From: Ustilago trichophora
Taxonomy: Eukaryota > Basidiomycota > Ustilaginomycetes > Ustilaginales > Ustilaginaceae
DNA length: 64,000 bases
Assembly: GCA_900323505.1 (NCBI GenBank)
Contig: OOIN01000007.1
Coordinates: 868,001-932,000, forward strand
Direction of reading: 5' to 3'
Part shown: positions 1 through 10,806 of the stretch, in pieces
How the letters are laid out: the number at the start of each line of letters is the position of its first letter
Position numbering within the stretch: the stretch's first letter is position 1
Made by a program: the position numbers and the translations under genes
The notes under the pieces: generated by a model
The model's database searches: none
What the model was told of the DNA's origin: nothing
Seen by the model: only the letters and a program-made list of their open reading frames with translations

Positions 1-1761
1 TGTGCCCGTTTTAGACAAGGAGGCGTCCACGCCCGATAGCAAGACCCAGTTGCCGGCGGGAACACCGGTGGTGGGGATAACGTAGCGCGTCTCATTGATG
101 AAAATGGCTTCGATACTGGTCGTGACCATGTCTTCCTCGTCGTCCTGAGAAAAGGTCTCGCCGAGGACTGTGACGCGGGCATCTGGGCGAGCTGTGCCTG
201 ACATGACCCGGCCAAACGCGCGGAACTCTTGCGCGTCAATCGTCTGGTAGAGCTTCGTCACTTGGATGACGAGGGGTGCGTCCGCATCACAGGAAAGCAT
301 GCCTTCGTAGATCGCACCTTCTTTCGGGCCTGTATAGTTGTGCTCCAAGCGCTTTGCTGCTGCCTCTTTAGGGGAGGGAACATGGTCGACCACCAAATCC
401 ACAAAGCCTTGGGACGGCCCGAAGAACTGGTTGAGGACAATCTTGAGCAGCGGCCTCACATCCGCCTTGTAGACCGCCGGCTTGAGATGAATACCCAATC
501 CCGCCAGTGTCGTTTTGAGTTTGTCTGTGTCTGAACTGAGTACTGCTGAATAGATTTTGTACAGCGGCTCGAGGATAAAGTGCACAAAGCTCCTCTTGCT
601 CTCGGCGTCCTGTGCTTTACGGGAAAAGTTGCGCGATTCGGCATTGTAGTAGATGTTTCCCCACAGCCTCTGCGCGAACGCGTCGATGTCGACACCTGCA
701 CCGTAGGTTTCCGCGTAGAGCTTGGCAAAGCTGCGCAGGGTAAAGCAGTAGCCCATCTGGGTAGATGCAAATGCTACATTGCCGCGTTCAGGTCCAAGTT
801 GGAGGGCAGGGTTGGAGTCGAAAGAGGCAATGCAATTGTTGACTTCTTGAATGGCGTGTCTGATCTTAAAGTATGCTTCGTTGGGTGGCAGGCGAAGTTC
901 GAGGACTAGTCTGTCGATCTTGTTGAGGACCAAGACAATAGGGAGTTGTTGACGAATGCAGTGACGAATGATCTGAACAGTGTTGCACATGACACCCTCA
1001 ACGATATCGACGACCAGCACAACTCCATCGGCGAGACGACACGCCGCAGCAACTTCGTCTTGAAAGTTGGTATGCCCTGGCGTATCGATCAAATTCAAGA
1101 GGTACGATTTGCGCTTCGTACCCTCCAGCACCAGCGACAGAGGCGAAGACTTGATAGAGATGCCTCTGTCCCTTTCGAGCAGATGCGAGTCGGTGTAGCG
1201 CATGTGCGTGTCCATGTCCACCTCGATCTTGTGCGTTTCGTACACGAGTGTGTCCAACAAGCTTGTCTTTCCGTGATGCAGGTGTCCCACCACCGCTACA
1301 TTGCGTACCATGTCTGGGAAGCCCATCAAACCAGATAAGAAGCTTCTGTCGAACCGTGTCTCTGGCAGACCCTCTTCTTCGACTGCAAAGCGGCGGATCT
1401 TGATCGGCTCAACGATGGGAACGGAGAGTGGTTGCGCGTCTTCCTCCTGGACCATGGTCTCGACATCTTCGCCGTAGACTTCGGATGCTGATGGATAGTA
1501 CTGCTTGTCTTCATGGAGGACAACTGCATTTGATGGACCTTCGTCGACTCGTATCAATGCGTGTTGCGGAACGATATTGCCTTCGTCATCCAGCTCCATG
1601 TTGGCCATTCTCTCTTCTTCCTCGCCATCGTCGTCGTACCCTTCGAGAGGCGCAGGCTGTTCCAAAGATGGAGCTGGTTCCTGCGCATATTCGTCCTCTG
1701 ATCCGAGCTCCGAGTCGGAGAGAGGGCCTATATAGTTGCCGAATTCGTCGTAGTCGTCCAT
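1..1761 (-). CDS. SNU114: U5 snRNP GTPase Snu114/EFTUD2, 5' part only
   Basis: EF-2-like GTPase of the U5 snRNP that drives spliceosome activation and disassembly. The frame is open for 587 codons from the ATG at 1761 to the left edge, so the C-terminal EF-2 domains lie outside the window. An acidic N-terminal region beginning MDDYDEFGNYIGP is family-typical. It is followed by the GTPase domain with G1 GHLHHGKTSLLD (about residues 155-166; the HLHHGKT spelling is specific to Snu114), G3 DTPGH (about 227-231) and G4 NKIDR (about 279). The last visible stretch, ending SLKTGT, matches the domain II region. No intron is needed. It is divergent from the sugar symporter at 2488. Identification rests on motif recognition and is very secure. 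Confidence 0.95.
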   Translation of the reverse strand, partial: MDDYDEFGNYIGPLSDSELGSEDEYAQEPAPSLEQPAPLEGYDDDGEEEERMANMELDDEGNIVPQHALIRVDEGPSNAVVLHEDKQYYPSASEVYGEDVETMVQEEDAQPLSVPIVEPIKIRRFAVEEEGLPETRFDRSFLSGLMGFPDMVRNVAVVGHLHHGKTSLLDTLVYETHKIEVDMDTHMRYTDSHLLERDRGISIKSSPLSLVLEGTKRKSYLLNLIDTPGHTNFQDEVAAACRLADGVVLVVDIVEGVMCNTVQIIRHCIRQQLPIVLVLNKIDRLVLELRLPPNEAYFKIRHAIQEVNNCIASFDSNPALQLGPERGNVAFASTQMGYCFTLRSFAKLYAETYGAGVDIDAFAQRLWGNIYYNAESRNFSRKAQDAESKRSFVHFILEPLYKIYSAVLSSDTDKLKTTLAGLGIHLKPAVYKADVRPLLKIVLNQFFGPSQGFVDLVVDHVPSPKEAAAKRLEHNYTGPKEGAIYEGMLSCDADAPLVIQVTKLYQTIDAQEFRAFGRVMSGTARPDARVTVLGETFSQDDEEDMVTTSIEAIFINETRYVIPTTGVPAGNWVLLSGVDASLSKTGT

Positions 1762-2487
1762 GCTGTGCGGATGGAGTGCTGGTCCTCTGCTGCTAGACTG
1801 GCTGCTTCTATGAAGTTGAAGGAGTTGGTCGAATAGGCGAAACGTGAAGCGTGAAGCGATGCTCTGTCGTGTGACCAATGGGTAGGCGTGTCTCTGCGCT
1901 CGTAAGTTGGGTATAGACGAGGATCAGAGAGTGTGAGGTTGGTTGATTGAAAGGCGAAAGGAAGGTGCAGGAAGAAGGCAAAGTTGTATGTGTACAAAAT
2001 ATTCCGAATGCCGAAAAATTAAAATCAGGATTTTGTAAAAGAATGAAAATCAAACAGAGCTCAGCCCTCGGAAAAAAGAATCCTCGCGCAGAGTGACGTC
2101 TTTGCCAACAGAGATCGCAACTCAGACCCTGACTTGAACTGTGCGCAGTGCAGTGCATGCCTCCTGGCTCACCACTTCCATCCTCATCATCGACAAAGGA
2201 CAAGTGCAAGCAGGCTTCCTCATCTGCTCAGCTACCACCAAGCAATCAGCGTAACCATAGTATTCATCTCTTGGACTATCATCAAGCACAGCTCGACTCG
2301 GCAGCCAAACACCCAAACCTTGAGACGCTGGTCGCTTCAAGGACCTTTTCCCGCATACATACTGCTCCACCTCAAGACTCGCGATCAGTCCCTACTCTAT
2401 CAAAGAACAGTCATGAACGCACTCTGATCCGACCTCACTGAACTAGAACCAATATCGCTTCAATTCTCGGCGCACTTGTCGTTCGTG
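1762..2487. other. Divergent intergenic region SNU114 / SUT symporter
   Basis: About 0.7 kb between two divergent starts, presumably both promoters. Short open frames here (for example 2148-2441 on the plus strand) are serine-rich, have no recognisable domain and look like chance or upstream ORFs. No repeat or RNA gene was seen. Confidence 0.6.
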
Positions 2488-5196
2488 ATGAGCTCGAGAT
2501 CATCGCCGCTGCCCACAGAGCCTGGCAGCGGCTCACAGTCAGCCCTGCAGTCGGGTCCGACCACGGAAAGTGTTCGTATCACAACGCCAAAAGCGCCGGT
2601 CAGCCTCGATGACCTTCTCAATTCGCCGTACAACCCTGCTCTACGCAGCCATCAGCCTAGCTCGACCCTCAAGGGCGCCTCACCAGACGATCCCCGCAGG
2701 CGAAGTGGCTTCCATCTCTGGCGCACCGAGTCCGAAGATGCACGCAATGCTCGGCTGAGGAGAACTATCGAAGCAGCAGAGATACAAGCCAATGCTCCAT
2801 GCACAGTAAAGGATCGACTTCGCAACAGGATCCACAACGCCGCCGAATGGATCTCCTCCCGCCGCATCTTTAGCCTTTACAGGCGTAATAGCATACACCT
2901 TCCCGAAGGCTTGGAAGACACCTCAAATCCACACGCCTTCTCCATTCGCGAGCCAAAACTTACGAGACTCGGACTGATCATCCTCACACTCAGTCTTGCT
3001 GGTGCTCAACTAGCGTGGACTCTCGAGCTAGCCTATGGCACTCCATACCTCCTTTCCCTCGGCCTGAGCGAGCAAAGCACCAGCCTTGTGTGGCTCGCCG
3101 GACCGCTGAGTGGCCTCATTGCCCAACCAGTCGTTGGATCGCTCTCCGACCATTCCACATCTTCCTTCCGCCGTCGCAAGTACATGATCATCTCTGCATC
3201 CCTTCTCACCCTCTCCACTTTGACGTTAGCATACTCTGTGCCAATCTCAACCGCGATGGTCGACCTCTTTGGCGGCGGACTGGCGGACTGGGATCCGCAC
3301 CGGCACGAACTGGTGCACTCGACCACTCAAGCTATTTCGGTCATCGCATTCTGGATCCTCGATTTCGCGCTCAACGGCTTGCAAGCCGCCTCCCGTGCGC
3401 TCATTCTCGACACTGCGCCATCGGAACAGCAGACCATTGCCAATGCGTGGCAGGGTCGCATGACACACGCGGGCAATGTGGTGGGCTATCTGTGCGGCTG
3501 GGTCGACTTGGCCAGCTGGAGGGAACTGCGCTGGTTGGGAGGCGGACAATTCCGCCGCTTTGCCATGATTTCGCTGCTCGCCATGATCTCCTGCGTTAGC
3601 GTCACGATCAGCTTCATCTCCGAGTCACCCGCAGACGGCCGCTTTGCCGTCCACCACCCAACCCGTGAATTCACGTGCATGACCACCTTCCGCAAGGTCA
3701 AGGAAACCATCGATGACGTATGGCACGCAATCAGGCGCCTCCCCCGATCGGTGAGAAGAGTATGCCTCGTCCAGCTATTCGCCTTCATGGGATGGTTCCC
3801 CTTCCTCTTCTACTCTACAACGTATGTACTCCAGATCGCGCAGTATGAGCGCAGCCTGAAGCGAGAGCAGAGACACGATTCGTACAAAGACCATGATGAT
3901 GGGAGCAGGCAGAGCTCGGACAAAGATGCGGAACGGGGATCTTTCGCCATGCTTCTGTTTGCCATTGTCAGTCTCATCTCTGCTGCGCTTTTGCCGTATC
4001 TCGCGCTCGCGGTAGAGAAATCACGAGACGAGGATCAGCAAGAAGAAGAAGATTTACCGACACCGCCACTTCGGCTCGATGTCCCTACCTCCGAATCGCA
4101 GCAACAAACGCTCGATCCCGAGACCGAAGACCACCTGCCTCGGGGAAAACGCGTCCTCCGCGGATTGACCCAAGGGTTGACTCTGCGAACATTCTGGACC
4201 TTGGCCTCGGTGTTCTTTGCCGTACTTATGCTAATAGGAACGGCATGGGCGAGTACCGTCCACCAGGCAACGGTGGTGATCGCTCTTGTTGGAGTGCCGT
4301 GGAGTATCGCGGCATGGGCACCATTTGCGATGGTGGGAGAGTTTGTAAGGGAAGCCGAGGACGGGAAAAGTCCGTTTGAGTTTGAGGGGGATCATTGGAG
4401 CCCTACCCGTACGCGGGCTAGGAGGGTTGAAGCTGAGGTGGGTAGGAAGCGTCGAGGTCGCTCTTCTGTTGGCGAGGTCGAAGATGGAACCCTCAGTCCT
4501 GGTGGTGGCAGCGGGTTCAAATACATCGATTCGCACACACACACCACATCGCCTCTCCGACGACCGAGTCATTCCGTCGGAGAACAAGGGGCAAGAGATC
4601 GAATCAGAGCTTCGCTCGTCGAGTGCGCCCCACTTCCACACACGCTCAGCCGTAGCAGCACAGACTCGCTCGATGAAACACCATTCCACAGCCACCCTTG
4701 CAACGGCGGCAGCTATTCATACGCAGACAGCACCGCCTCTCACAACAACAACAACAACTCCCATCATCACACCGGTGGAGCAGGAACCATCCTCGGCATT
4801 CACAATCTAGCTATCGTCGCGCCCCAATTCATCGTGGCCATTATCGCAAGCCTCATCTTTAGCGCCGTCCACTCTTCCACGAGGGGGATTCATCTTGTTC
4901 TCGGTCAGCCTTTGAATGCTTTGGCTCCTTTGGCGTATGGTTTCGCCAGCGATTTAGGGGGAGGAGATGGAGATGGGGGACATGGCGGGGGTGTAATAAT
5001 GAATCCGGCAGAAGGCACGATCTGGGTGTTAAGGTTCGGTGGAGCTATGGCCATCTTGGCAGCATTGGCGACTAGATTTGTCCCGCTGACGCTGAGCGAG
5101 AGACGGAGACGCTACTACGCCGGAATGCACAGGCCCATGGCGGAGTATGACGAAAGATATGACGATGAGGAGGAAGAGGAGGAGGCGATGCACTGA
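2488..5196 (+). CDS. SUT/GPH-type sugar-proton symporter with long cytoplasmic insert
   Basis: Membrane carrier of the GPH/SUT group (plant sucrose transporters; S. pombe Sut1 type), expected to co-transport a disaccharide or glucoside with H+. The start is the first ATG in the frame (2488), giving 902 aa. Family signatures in order: first TM segment ending WTLELAYGTPYLLSLGL; WLAGPLSGLIAQPVVGSLSD between TM2 and TM3; basic RRRKYMIISA at TM3; DFALNGLQAASRALILDTAP at TM4-5; GWFPFLFYSTTYV at TM7; LAIVAPQFIVAI near TM11. Acidic or basic loops of roughly 70 and 150 residues interrupt the second half (about residues 460-560 and 635-770), making it longer than the usual 500-600 aa. The hydrophilic N-terminus is about 150 aa. 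Substrate cannot be read from sequence. A (TG)20 tract lies 93 bp after the stop. Confidence 0.85.
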   Translation: MSSRSSPLPTEPGSGSQSALQSGPTTESVRITTPKAPVSLDDLLNSPYNPALRSHQPSSTLKGASPDDPRRRSGFHLWRTESEDARNARLRRTIEAAEIQANAPCTVKDRLRNRIHNAAEWISSRRIFSLYRRNSIHLPEGLEDTSNPHAFSIREPKLTRLGLIILTLSLAGAQLAWTLELAYGTPYLLSLGLSEQSTSLVWLAGPLSGLIAQPVVGSLSDHSTSSFRRRKYMIISASLLTLSTLTLAYSVPISTAMVDLFGGGLADWDPHRHELVHSTTQAISVIAFWILDFALNGLQAASRALILDTAPSEQQTIANAWQGRMTHAGNVVGYLCGWVDLASWRELRWLGGGQFRRFAMISLLAMISCVSVTISFISESPADGRFAVHHPTREFTCMTTFRKVKETIDDVWHAIRRLPRSVRRVCLVQLFAFMGWFPFLFYSTTYVLQIAQYERSLKREQRHDSYKDHDDGSRQSSDKDAERGSFAMLLFAIVSLISAALLPYLALAVEKSRDEDQQEEEDLPTPPLRLDVPTSESQQQTLDPETEDHLPRGKRVLRGLTQGLTLRTFWTLASVFFAVLMLIGTAWASTVHQATVVIALVGVPWSIAAWAPFAMVGEFVREAEDGKSPFEFEGDHWSPTRTRARRVEAEVGRKRRGRSSVGEVEDGTLSPGGGSGFKYIDSHTHTTSPLRRPSHSVGEQGARDRIRASLVECAPLPHTLSRSSTDSLDETPFHSHPCNGGSYSYADSTASHNNNNNSHHHTGGAGTILGIHNLAIVAPQFIVAIIASLIFSAVHSSTRGIHLVLGQPLNALAPLAYGFASDLGGGDGDGGHGGGVIMNPAEGTIWVLRFGGAMAILAALATRFVPLTLSERRRRYYAGMHRPMAEYDERYDDEEEEEEAMH

Positions 5197-5285
5197 AGTC
5201 ACCGGTATGATGTTTTCTGGGAGCATTTTTCATAGAGATGTCGATCAAAACTTGTTCTTTTTTTTTGATTTTCCCTCGACGTATG

Positions 5286-5288
<3 letters not shown>

Positions 5289-5328
<40 letters not shown>
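5289..5328. repeat. (TG)20 microsatellite
   Basis: Uninterrupted TG dinucleotide tract of 40 bp in the intergenic stretch 5197-5542 between the convergent SUT symporter and TSR4. The rest of that gap is AT-rich and probably holds both 3' UTRs. Confidence 0.97.
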
Positions 5329-5331
<3 letters not shown>

Positions 5332-5542
5332 GAGCGGAATCAGACAGGACGGCAACGCAAATCATGATGAAGGATGATGATTTAAAAAGACAATGCTATA
5401 AATTGTGAAGGAAACATGCTAGAGTGACTATGCAGGGATTGGGGCGTACAAATACAGATATTACATGGTGTGTAGCCATGTGCGATCCAAAAAAAATCGA
5501 AAGCAGCGAAAATGGAATGAGGGTAGAGATAGGAGGCGGCAA

Positions 5543-7444
5543 TTATTGTTCGTCCTCGAATTGGGCCAAAACAAGCTCCTCCCTCCAACACTCTGCACCT
5601 CCATCGGTGGCGCCAGAATCAGCAACACAGCAATCCTTGGCACAGGTGAAAACAAAGGCTGTGCTCCAGACCAAACCCGTTCTTGCGTCAAAGGTGACTT
5701 CTCCATCAGCACGTTTATTTGATGCAGAGGAAGGGAGACGTCGACCAAGAGCCTGTTCAATAGCTGCTTTGCGCTTCGCCTCCTCGTCATCTCCAGTTCC
5801 GGTAATGGCTGAATTGCTGGAATCAGGAGCGAGCGTCCCGTCGGCTGCCTGAATCTGATCCGCCTTGAGAAGGTTAATCAAATTGGGCATTAGTTGAGCT
5901 TCGAATACCCTCTCGCTTCCACACTGTGGACAAGGTGGTACGGCACGTGGGCTAAATTGCCTCTCGCCGGCATTGTCCCCAGCAGCAGTTTTAAATTGGC
6001 CTTTGGTGACAGAAACCCCTTGGCCAGCCTTGGCTTTCTTCTCTTTTGGCCAAAGAAGATCGTAGACTTTACCCTTGGCATGGAAGGCCACGGGCTCTCC
6101 GCCAAATTCGTACCTGACAGCCTGTCGTGGTTCGACAGAAACACGCTTGAGGAAACGTTCAAATGTGTCATCAATGCCATCGAGAAGCATCTTTTCGTAG
6201 CCTTCTTTGGCGAAACCTTTGAGATCGGCATCGTCGGCAGAAGGGTCGGTGGTGAGGGCGCCAGATGCCGAGGCGGATTTGAGCATCGCCGCTTCTTCCT
6301 TGGAGAGCTTCTTGGAGATGGAGGAAGAGGAGGGCTCGGGGATGGTGTTGAGGTAGAGGGGAGGATAGCGGGTGCTGGACTCGACCCAGGCCGATTCCGG
6401 GGTGGAAGAGGTGGCGGCGAGATCCGACTTGAGCGCGAGTTCTTCGGCGAGTCGCTCGCTTTCGGATTCTTCCTCATTTTCCGAGTCTTCTTCGTCCGAG
6501 GAATCGGATTCGCCTTGGGCTTCATCATCGGCCTTGATGGTGGCCTCGGCGGCGGCAGCCGGGGCAGGGGTAGGAGCAGAAGTGGCAAACGGATTATCCG
6601 AAGCGCTGCCAAACAGCATCCCTCCCCGCTGACCGTTGGTGCCACCAGCAGGAGCAGAGAAAGGATTGATCTTTGCCCTCTCCTCCTGCTCCGCTTTGAC
6701 CTTGGCAGCAGCAGCCTCGCGCTCCTTTTTGGCCTGTTCGCGCGCGAGACGCTTCGCCTTTTGCTTTTCCAACTTGGCCGCCCAACGATGGTTGAACTTG
6801 AGCGTGCGGATGACGCGCAGACTGATCATCACCAGCATGAAAGCAAGTAGCAATGGAAAAGATGACAAAGTCAGTTGAAATGAACTTTTCATCTTGGATA
6901 GACGACGAAGAGAGGAGCGATCTTGCGTGTGTGTGTGAGGGGGGCATCATTGTTAAAAAGCTCGTTTGTCAAAGTTGTACTTCTTTTCAGAGCCCGAAGG
7001 GGCGTCAAGTGAAGAAATTGATACTAATCCTGTGCCCCGCATCACACATACACACGAAACCACATTGCATCACATTCTAATAGTCTTGGGAGTGGGGAGA
7101 GAGAGCGGGGGGGAGACTTACGAAGAGACATCTTTTCGCTGGCAGGCAGGTCGAGCGCAACCCCAGACCATGAGGCATCGGTCGTAGGGAGATTCGACGA
7201 GTGGCGCAAAGATCTGGACGAGGAGCTGCATCTGCTGCTTGCACGAGTTGCATTCTGCTACCTGTTGGGAGGGGCTGTTGTTCATTGGAAGCCAAGCAGC
7301 GCGCCCGCCAATGCGAGAGACGAGAGGGTTGGCCTCGTCATCGCCTTCGAGCGGACCGTCTGCAAGGCCGAGTTGGACATCGGAGGCTTCGAACTCGGAG
7401 CCAGAGTCCGAGTCGTACCCGTCATCGGAGGGTGGTCGTGGCAT
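5543..7444 (-). CDS. TSR4: PDCD2/Tsr4 family ribosome-assembly chaperone
   Basis: Dedicated chaperone of uS5 (Rps2) needed for 20S pre-rRNA processing and 40S assembly. Two exons: 7444-7122 and 6821-5543 (1602 nt, 533 aa). The 300-bp intron starts gtaagt and ends cag; the frame closes exactly across it, joining KDVSS to LRVIRTLKF. N-terminal half: VQLGLADGPLEGDD, NPLVSRIGGRAAWLP, then zinc-binding C-x2-C and YDRCLMVWGCARPAC (MYND-like knuckle). The middle is an acidic, coiled, low-complexity linker. C-terminal half: the PDCD2_C domain with CPQCGSERVFEAQLMPNLIN and, near the end, FTCAKDCC. A start inside the intron (6892) would lose the N-terminal zinc half, so the spliced model is preferred. 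A 318-codon frame on the plus strand is an antisense shadow. Confidence 0.92.
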
Positions 7445-8711
7445 CTATATTAGCATCATGACAGATTGTCAACAACAAGAGTCAGTTGATCAAATTCTGT
7501 TCGAAGTTTAGATGGAGGGAAAACGTTGTCGCGTGTTGAGGGGGGATGGGAGGGTTTCAGGAGTAGGTAGCCTAGGGTTATAAGCATTGAGATCCCACAG
7601 GCGTCTCACACCGAAGTGATCAACGTGCCTCCCGTTTATACTGGGACCCTAAGACTCGTCATCTAGTTTTTGTCATCATTTGAATGGGAGTGGGAAGGCA
7701 GTAGAGCGAGCGTGCTGTGGTACGGCGGCGTTGGGAAGCGGGGGCTGAGAATACGTACGATGTGGTGATGTGGGGGTGATCGAGTGTTCTGAAACGGCAA
7801 GTCTCAGAACGGGTATATGGGTAAAGGGGGGGATCGATGAGGAGGAGAAGAAGGACAAGGGGTGTTGTCCAATCTGAACTTTTTGGGCAGAAAAAAATTG
7901 CCCAGACAGACGACACACAAAAAGAAGAAGAAAAGCTGCGGGCATTTTTTTTTCTGCAATTCTGCAAAAAAATGAGGAAGAACACAAGTTGTAGTCGATC
8001 TCACAGTCTAGAAAAAACGAATCGATCACCAAAGGCCTTGTGTCCAAAAAAAGGGTTCTGGCAGGCAGCGGTGAGCTTGGAACATAGCGCGTCATGCACC
8101 CAACATCCACTCTGCCAGATTCAATTCGACGGTTGTCTTTCGTAGTCGGGAGTGTGGACAGCACTCTTCCGCGGCACTTGACAGAACTGCTCACGGCATC
8201 CGAGCGTGTAACTGAGGAATTCATAAACAAAGTAAGGCGTTGATCGACATCACTTCCAAAAAAAGCTCTGCTGTTATCGCTGGCTCTTGTGCAAGTGTGT
8301 TCAAGATTTCTTCTGACAGCAGCCGACGAAATTGCAGTCCAATCAGAACCTTGTTGCTTTTCCCTTTCTCACGCGTAAATCGGCGGCCACTGTCTGTCTC
8401 TCTCTGAGTTACCTCTCTCTCTTTCTGTCTTCTGACGAATTTCTCCACATTTGGTTGGGCAGCCCTCGCACGGAACCGCGAATTCCATCATCTCAGCTTC
8501 AACTCTCATCTTTCAATCCTCGCACCAACACTCCGTCAGCGTTTCTACTGCGCAAGCACACACGTACGCTCTACTTGAAGGCCGCAGTGCTTTCCCTCTC
8601 TTCCTCGCTTGCTCCGCCCACCCATCGTCGAGGTTACTTCGAATACCACAAGCTCAAACAAAACGGTTCCCCCGCTTCGATAGCTTGCCCCCCAAGTAAC
8701 TCTTTATCAAG
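7445..8711. other. Divergent intergenic region TSR4 / ERV14
   Basis: About 1.27 kb. It contains A- and T-runs, and a pyrimidine-rich stretch (about 8395-8435, CTCTCT) followed by TC-rich leader sequence up to the ERV14 ATG, typical of a fungal promoter/5' UTR. A minus-strand open frame at 7676-8230 (184 codons) has no domain and odd composition; I do not call it a gene. Confidence 0.55.
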
Positions 8712-9632
8712 ATGTCGGGAGAAGGTACGTTTACCACAGTGAACGCTATCGAAGCTGCTTGGCATGATTCGTAGCTGAATGTAACCCATCTGATATTGAC
8801 AAATACTTACGCTCATCCTTTATCTCTCTTTCTCTTCTGTACGCTTGAACCCGAATCTGCGCATTAATCGTCCGTCCTGTCATCGTGGCAACGCCGCTAT
8901 CGTACACCGCATTCGCACGACTTTGTACTATGATCATGCTGATTGCGAATCGTAGGATGGCTTTTCCTCCTGTCGGTGCTGCTTTCGGCAGTCCTGCTTT
9001 TCACCATGGTTTTCTTCGTACGTACCAACCAACCAAGGTCTCGCATCAAAACCCTGGACCACTCTGACCGGACAACTGACCCTTCCACTGACACTTTGCC
9101 TCGCCAAATTGCTGCACTGCGCTGCTGGTGCTCGTCCATCTACACACATCTCACTGCCCCTGACCCGCAACAGATCATTATGTTCTCCGATCTCGAATGC
9201 GACTACATCAACCCCATCGACCTTTGCAACAAGCTTAACCAGGTACGTCCTCCCCAACCCCTTATCCTCAACGCTTTCTCTCTTGACATGCCCTTCCCAC
9301 CGACTCCTTGATCTCTGACACATACTGACATTATCTCAACATCCTCGGATCAATCATGACAGTTTATCCTTCCCGAAATGGCAGCACACGCAGTCCTCAC
9401 CGTCTTCTTCTTGCTCAGCGGGCAATGGCTAGCTTTCCTCCTCAACGCTCCCCTCGTAGCGTTCAACGTCAACAAGGTCATGAACAAGAATCATACCCTC
9501 GACGCTACAGAAATCTTCCGCACCCTTTCGGCACACAAAAAGCAGTGCTTTATCAAGCTCGGATTCTATCTGGTCAGCTTCTTCTACTACTTGTACCGCA
9601 TGATCTTGGCTCTTATCGCCGATACCGAGTAA
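8712..9632 (+). CDS. ERV14: Erv14/cornichon ER cargo receptor
   Basis: COPII cargo receptor cycling between ER and Golgi and selecting transmembrane cargo. Four exons: 8712-8724, 8956-9017, 9174-9242 and 9363-9632 (414 nt, 137 aa, the family length). Donors are gtacgt in all three introns and acceptors are tag, cag and cag. Exon 1 encodes only MSGE plus one base. The spliced product reads MSGEGWLFLLSVLL..FTMVFF (TM1), then IIMFSDLECDYINPIDLCNKLN (luminal signature), then FILPEMAAHAVLTVFFLLSGQW and FLLNAPLVAFNV (TM2-3), ending YLYRMILALIADTE. The tiny first exon and phase-correct joins make this model secure. It is downstream-convergent with the remnant at 9801. Confidence 0.95.
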
Positions 9633-9800
9633 GACTCTGTCCGACTCGATGCATCACAGGTTATGCTTTGCAGTGCTCCAACAGAGCAGGGCAGAGCGTG
9701 GAATCAGTGGCGATTCAACAACATCCATCCACCTTCTTCTCTTCCTTTTTCAACTTGTACCATTCTTCTCTCTTTCACTAAATGCCAGCTTTGTCACGTA

Positions 9801-10229
9801 TCACATCCACGAGGCCTCTTGGCCATCAGGCGGTAGTGTTTCTCCCAGGATCACCCGAATTGGAGTCAGGAATTCTGTGACACCTTTTGGCACTTCAAAG
9901 TCTACGCCGTACGCTGGCACGTTGCTCAAACGAAACACGCCTTCGTCTCCGTCCTTGCGCGCCCACTTGTAAAGTGGACCTTTGAGTCGGATGCCCGTAC
10001 AGCTGGCTTGGTGCGATAGCTTCCAGGACGAACTGTACAGCTTCTGGCGATCTTGAGCGGTGAGGAAGTCGTCGTCGTCGAAGCACAACAGAGGCCAACC
10101 CTTGTCGCTGTTGCTCTCGTCCAAGAAGGCACTGAGGCGCACAGCTAGGCAAAGTATAAGTGTGCCCTTGCCACTGGACGCACGATGGCATGACGAAGGG
10201 TCTATTTCCAGAGCATCTCCGGCGAACAA
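9801..10229 (-). pseudogene. Degenerate allophanate hydrolase subunit 2 / urea carboxylase-like fragment
   Basis: A 142-codon open frame on the minus strand carries TGIRLKGPLYKWARKDGDEG, which resembles the TGVRLxGPxPxWARxDGGEGGxHPSN signature of the urea amidolyase (Dur1,2) carboxyltransferase region. It is preceded by DDDDFLTAQDRQKLYSSSWKL, like the DYFTxxDxxxFxxxxW segment of that family. After DGDEG the match decays: RLSN stands where HPSN is expected. A stop follows after about 45 codons, and no amidase, biotin-carboxylase or biotinyl domain is nearby. The intact enzyme is about 1800 aa, so this would be a remnant. Alternative: an unrelated small gene that matches by chance. The family call is by memory of the motif only. 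Confidence 0.4.
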
Positions 10230-10559
10230 TGCTCGTTGCTATCATTCGTGACGTTTGCTTTTGTGGCTCTTGGAAAACAGGACACGCAAGATAGTCGATG
10301 AGCTCAATGCCAAGCTCTTTCCTGGTGCCTAGCATATGCACCAAAAAGATAGAATGAGTGTCAGCACAAAGGGGAGCATGTTCCACTTTGCTATTCTGGC
10401 AATTTTCAGAAGAGTGGGCGAAAGCTATGAAGTGGAGCAATCCATGCTGCGACAATGGAAGCTTGTGGCGGAATCGCCGATCCGTCGAGAGCAGAGGGAG
10501 ATGCTGAAGAGAAAGCGGCAACGAAAGGCAAGCGAAAGTGGCAGCGGAGTTGTGTGAGC

Positions 10560-10806
10560 CGTACGCTTTAAACCCTGGACCCTGTTGGCCATATTGCATG
10601 GCCAAGATCACACTCTTGAACTTGTCTCTCCCCGCACGGCGACTCGTTCCTTGGCATGTGTAGAGAGCACACAGCAATGCCGTCAAGGCCAGATTCAGTC
10701 CAGAAACGAAGCCCAGAGCCGCCGACGTTTGAACAATTAGAGCTTGTTGGATTGACTGGATATGCCTGCAAGCAATACAGACATTGAGTCCTCCTATATG
10801 ATACAT
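10560..10806 (-). other. Possible membrane-protein fragment, unassigned
   Basis: The minus-strand frame from 10806 opens with about 75 plausible residues, including one clear hydrophobic helix (ALGFVSGLNLALTALLCALY) followed by a basic segment. The frame then runs into composition that does not look coding. It could be a stray exon of a multi-exon membrane protein or a pseudogene. No family recognised. Confidence 0.2.

Noticed and set aside
5894..6850. 318-codon open frame on the plus strand
   Set aside because: Antisense to TSR4 exon 2; Gly/Arg-rich low complexity created by the Ser/Glu-rich linker of TSR4.
7676..8230. 184-codon minus-strand frame in the TSR4/ERV14 gap
   Set aside because: Ser/Phe/Arg-rich with no domain; lies in promoter-like sequence and has overlapping rival frames.
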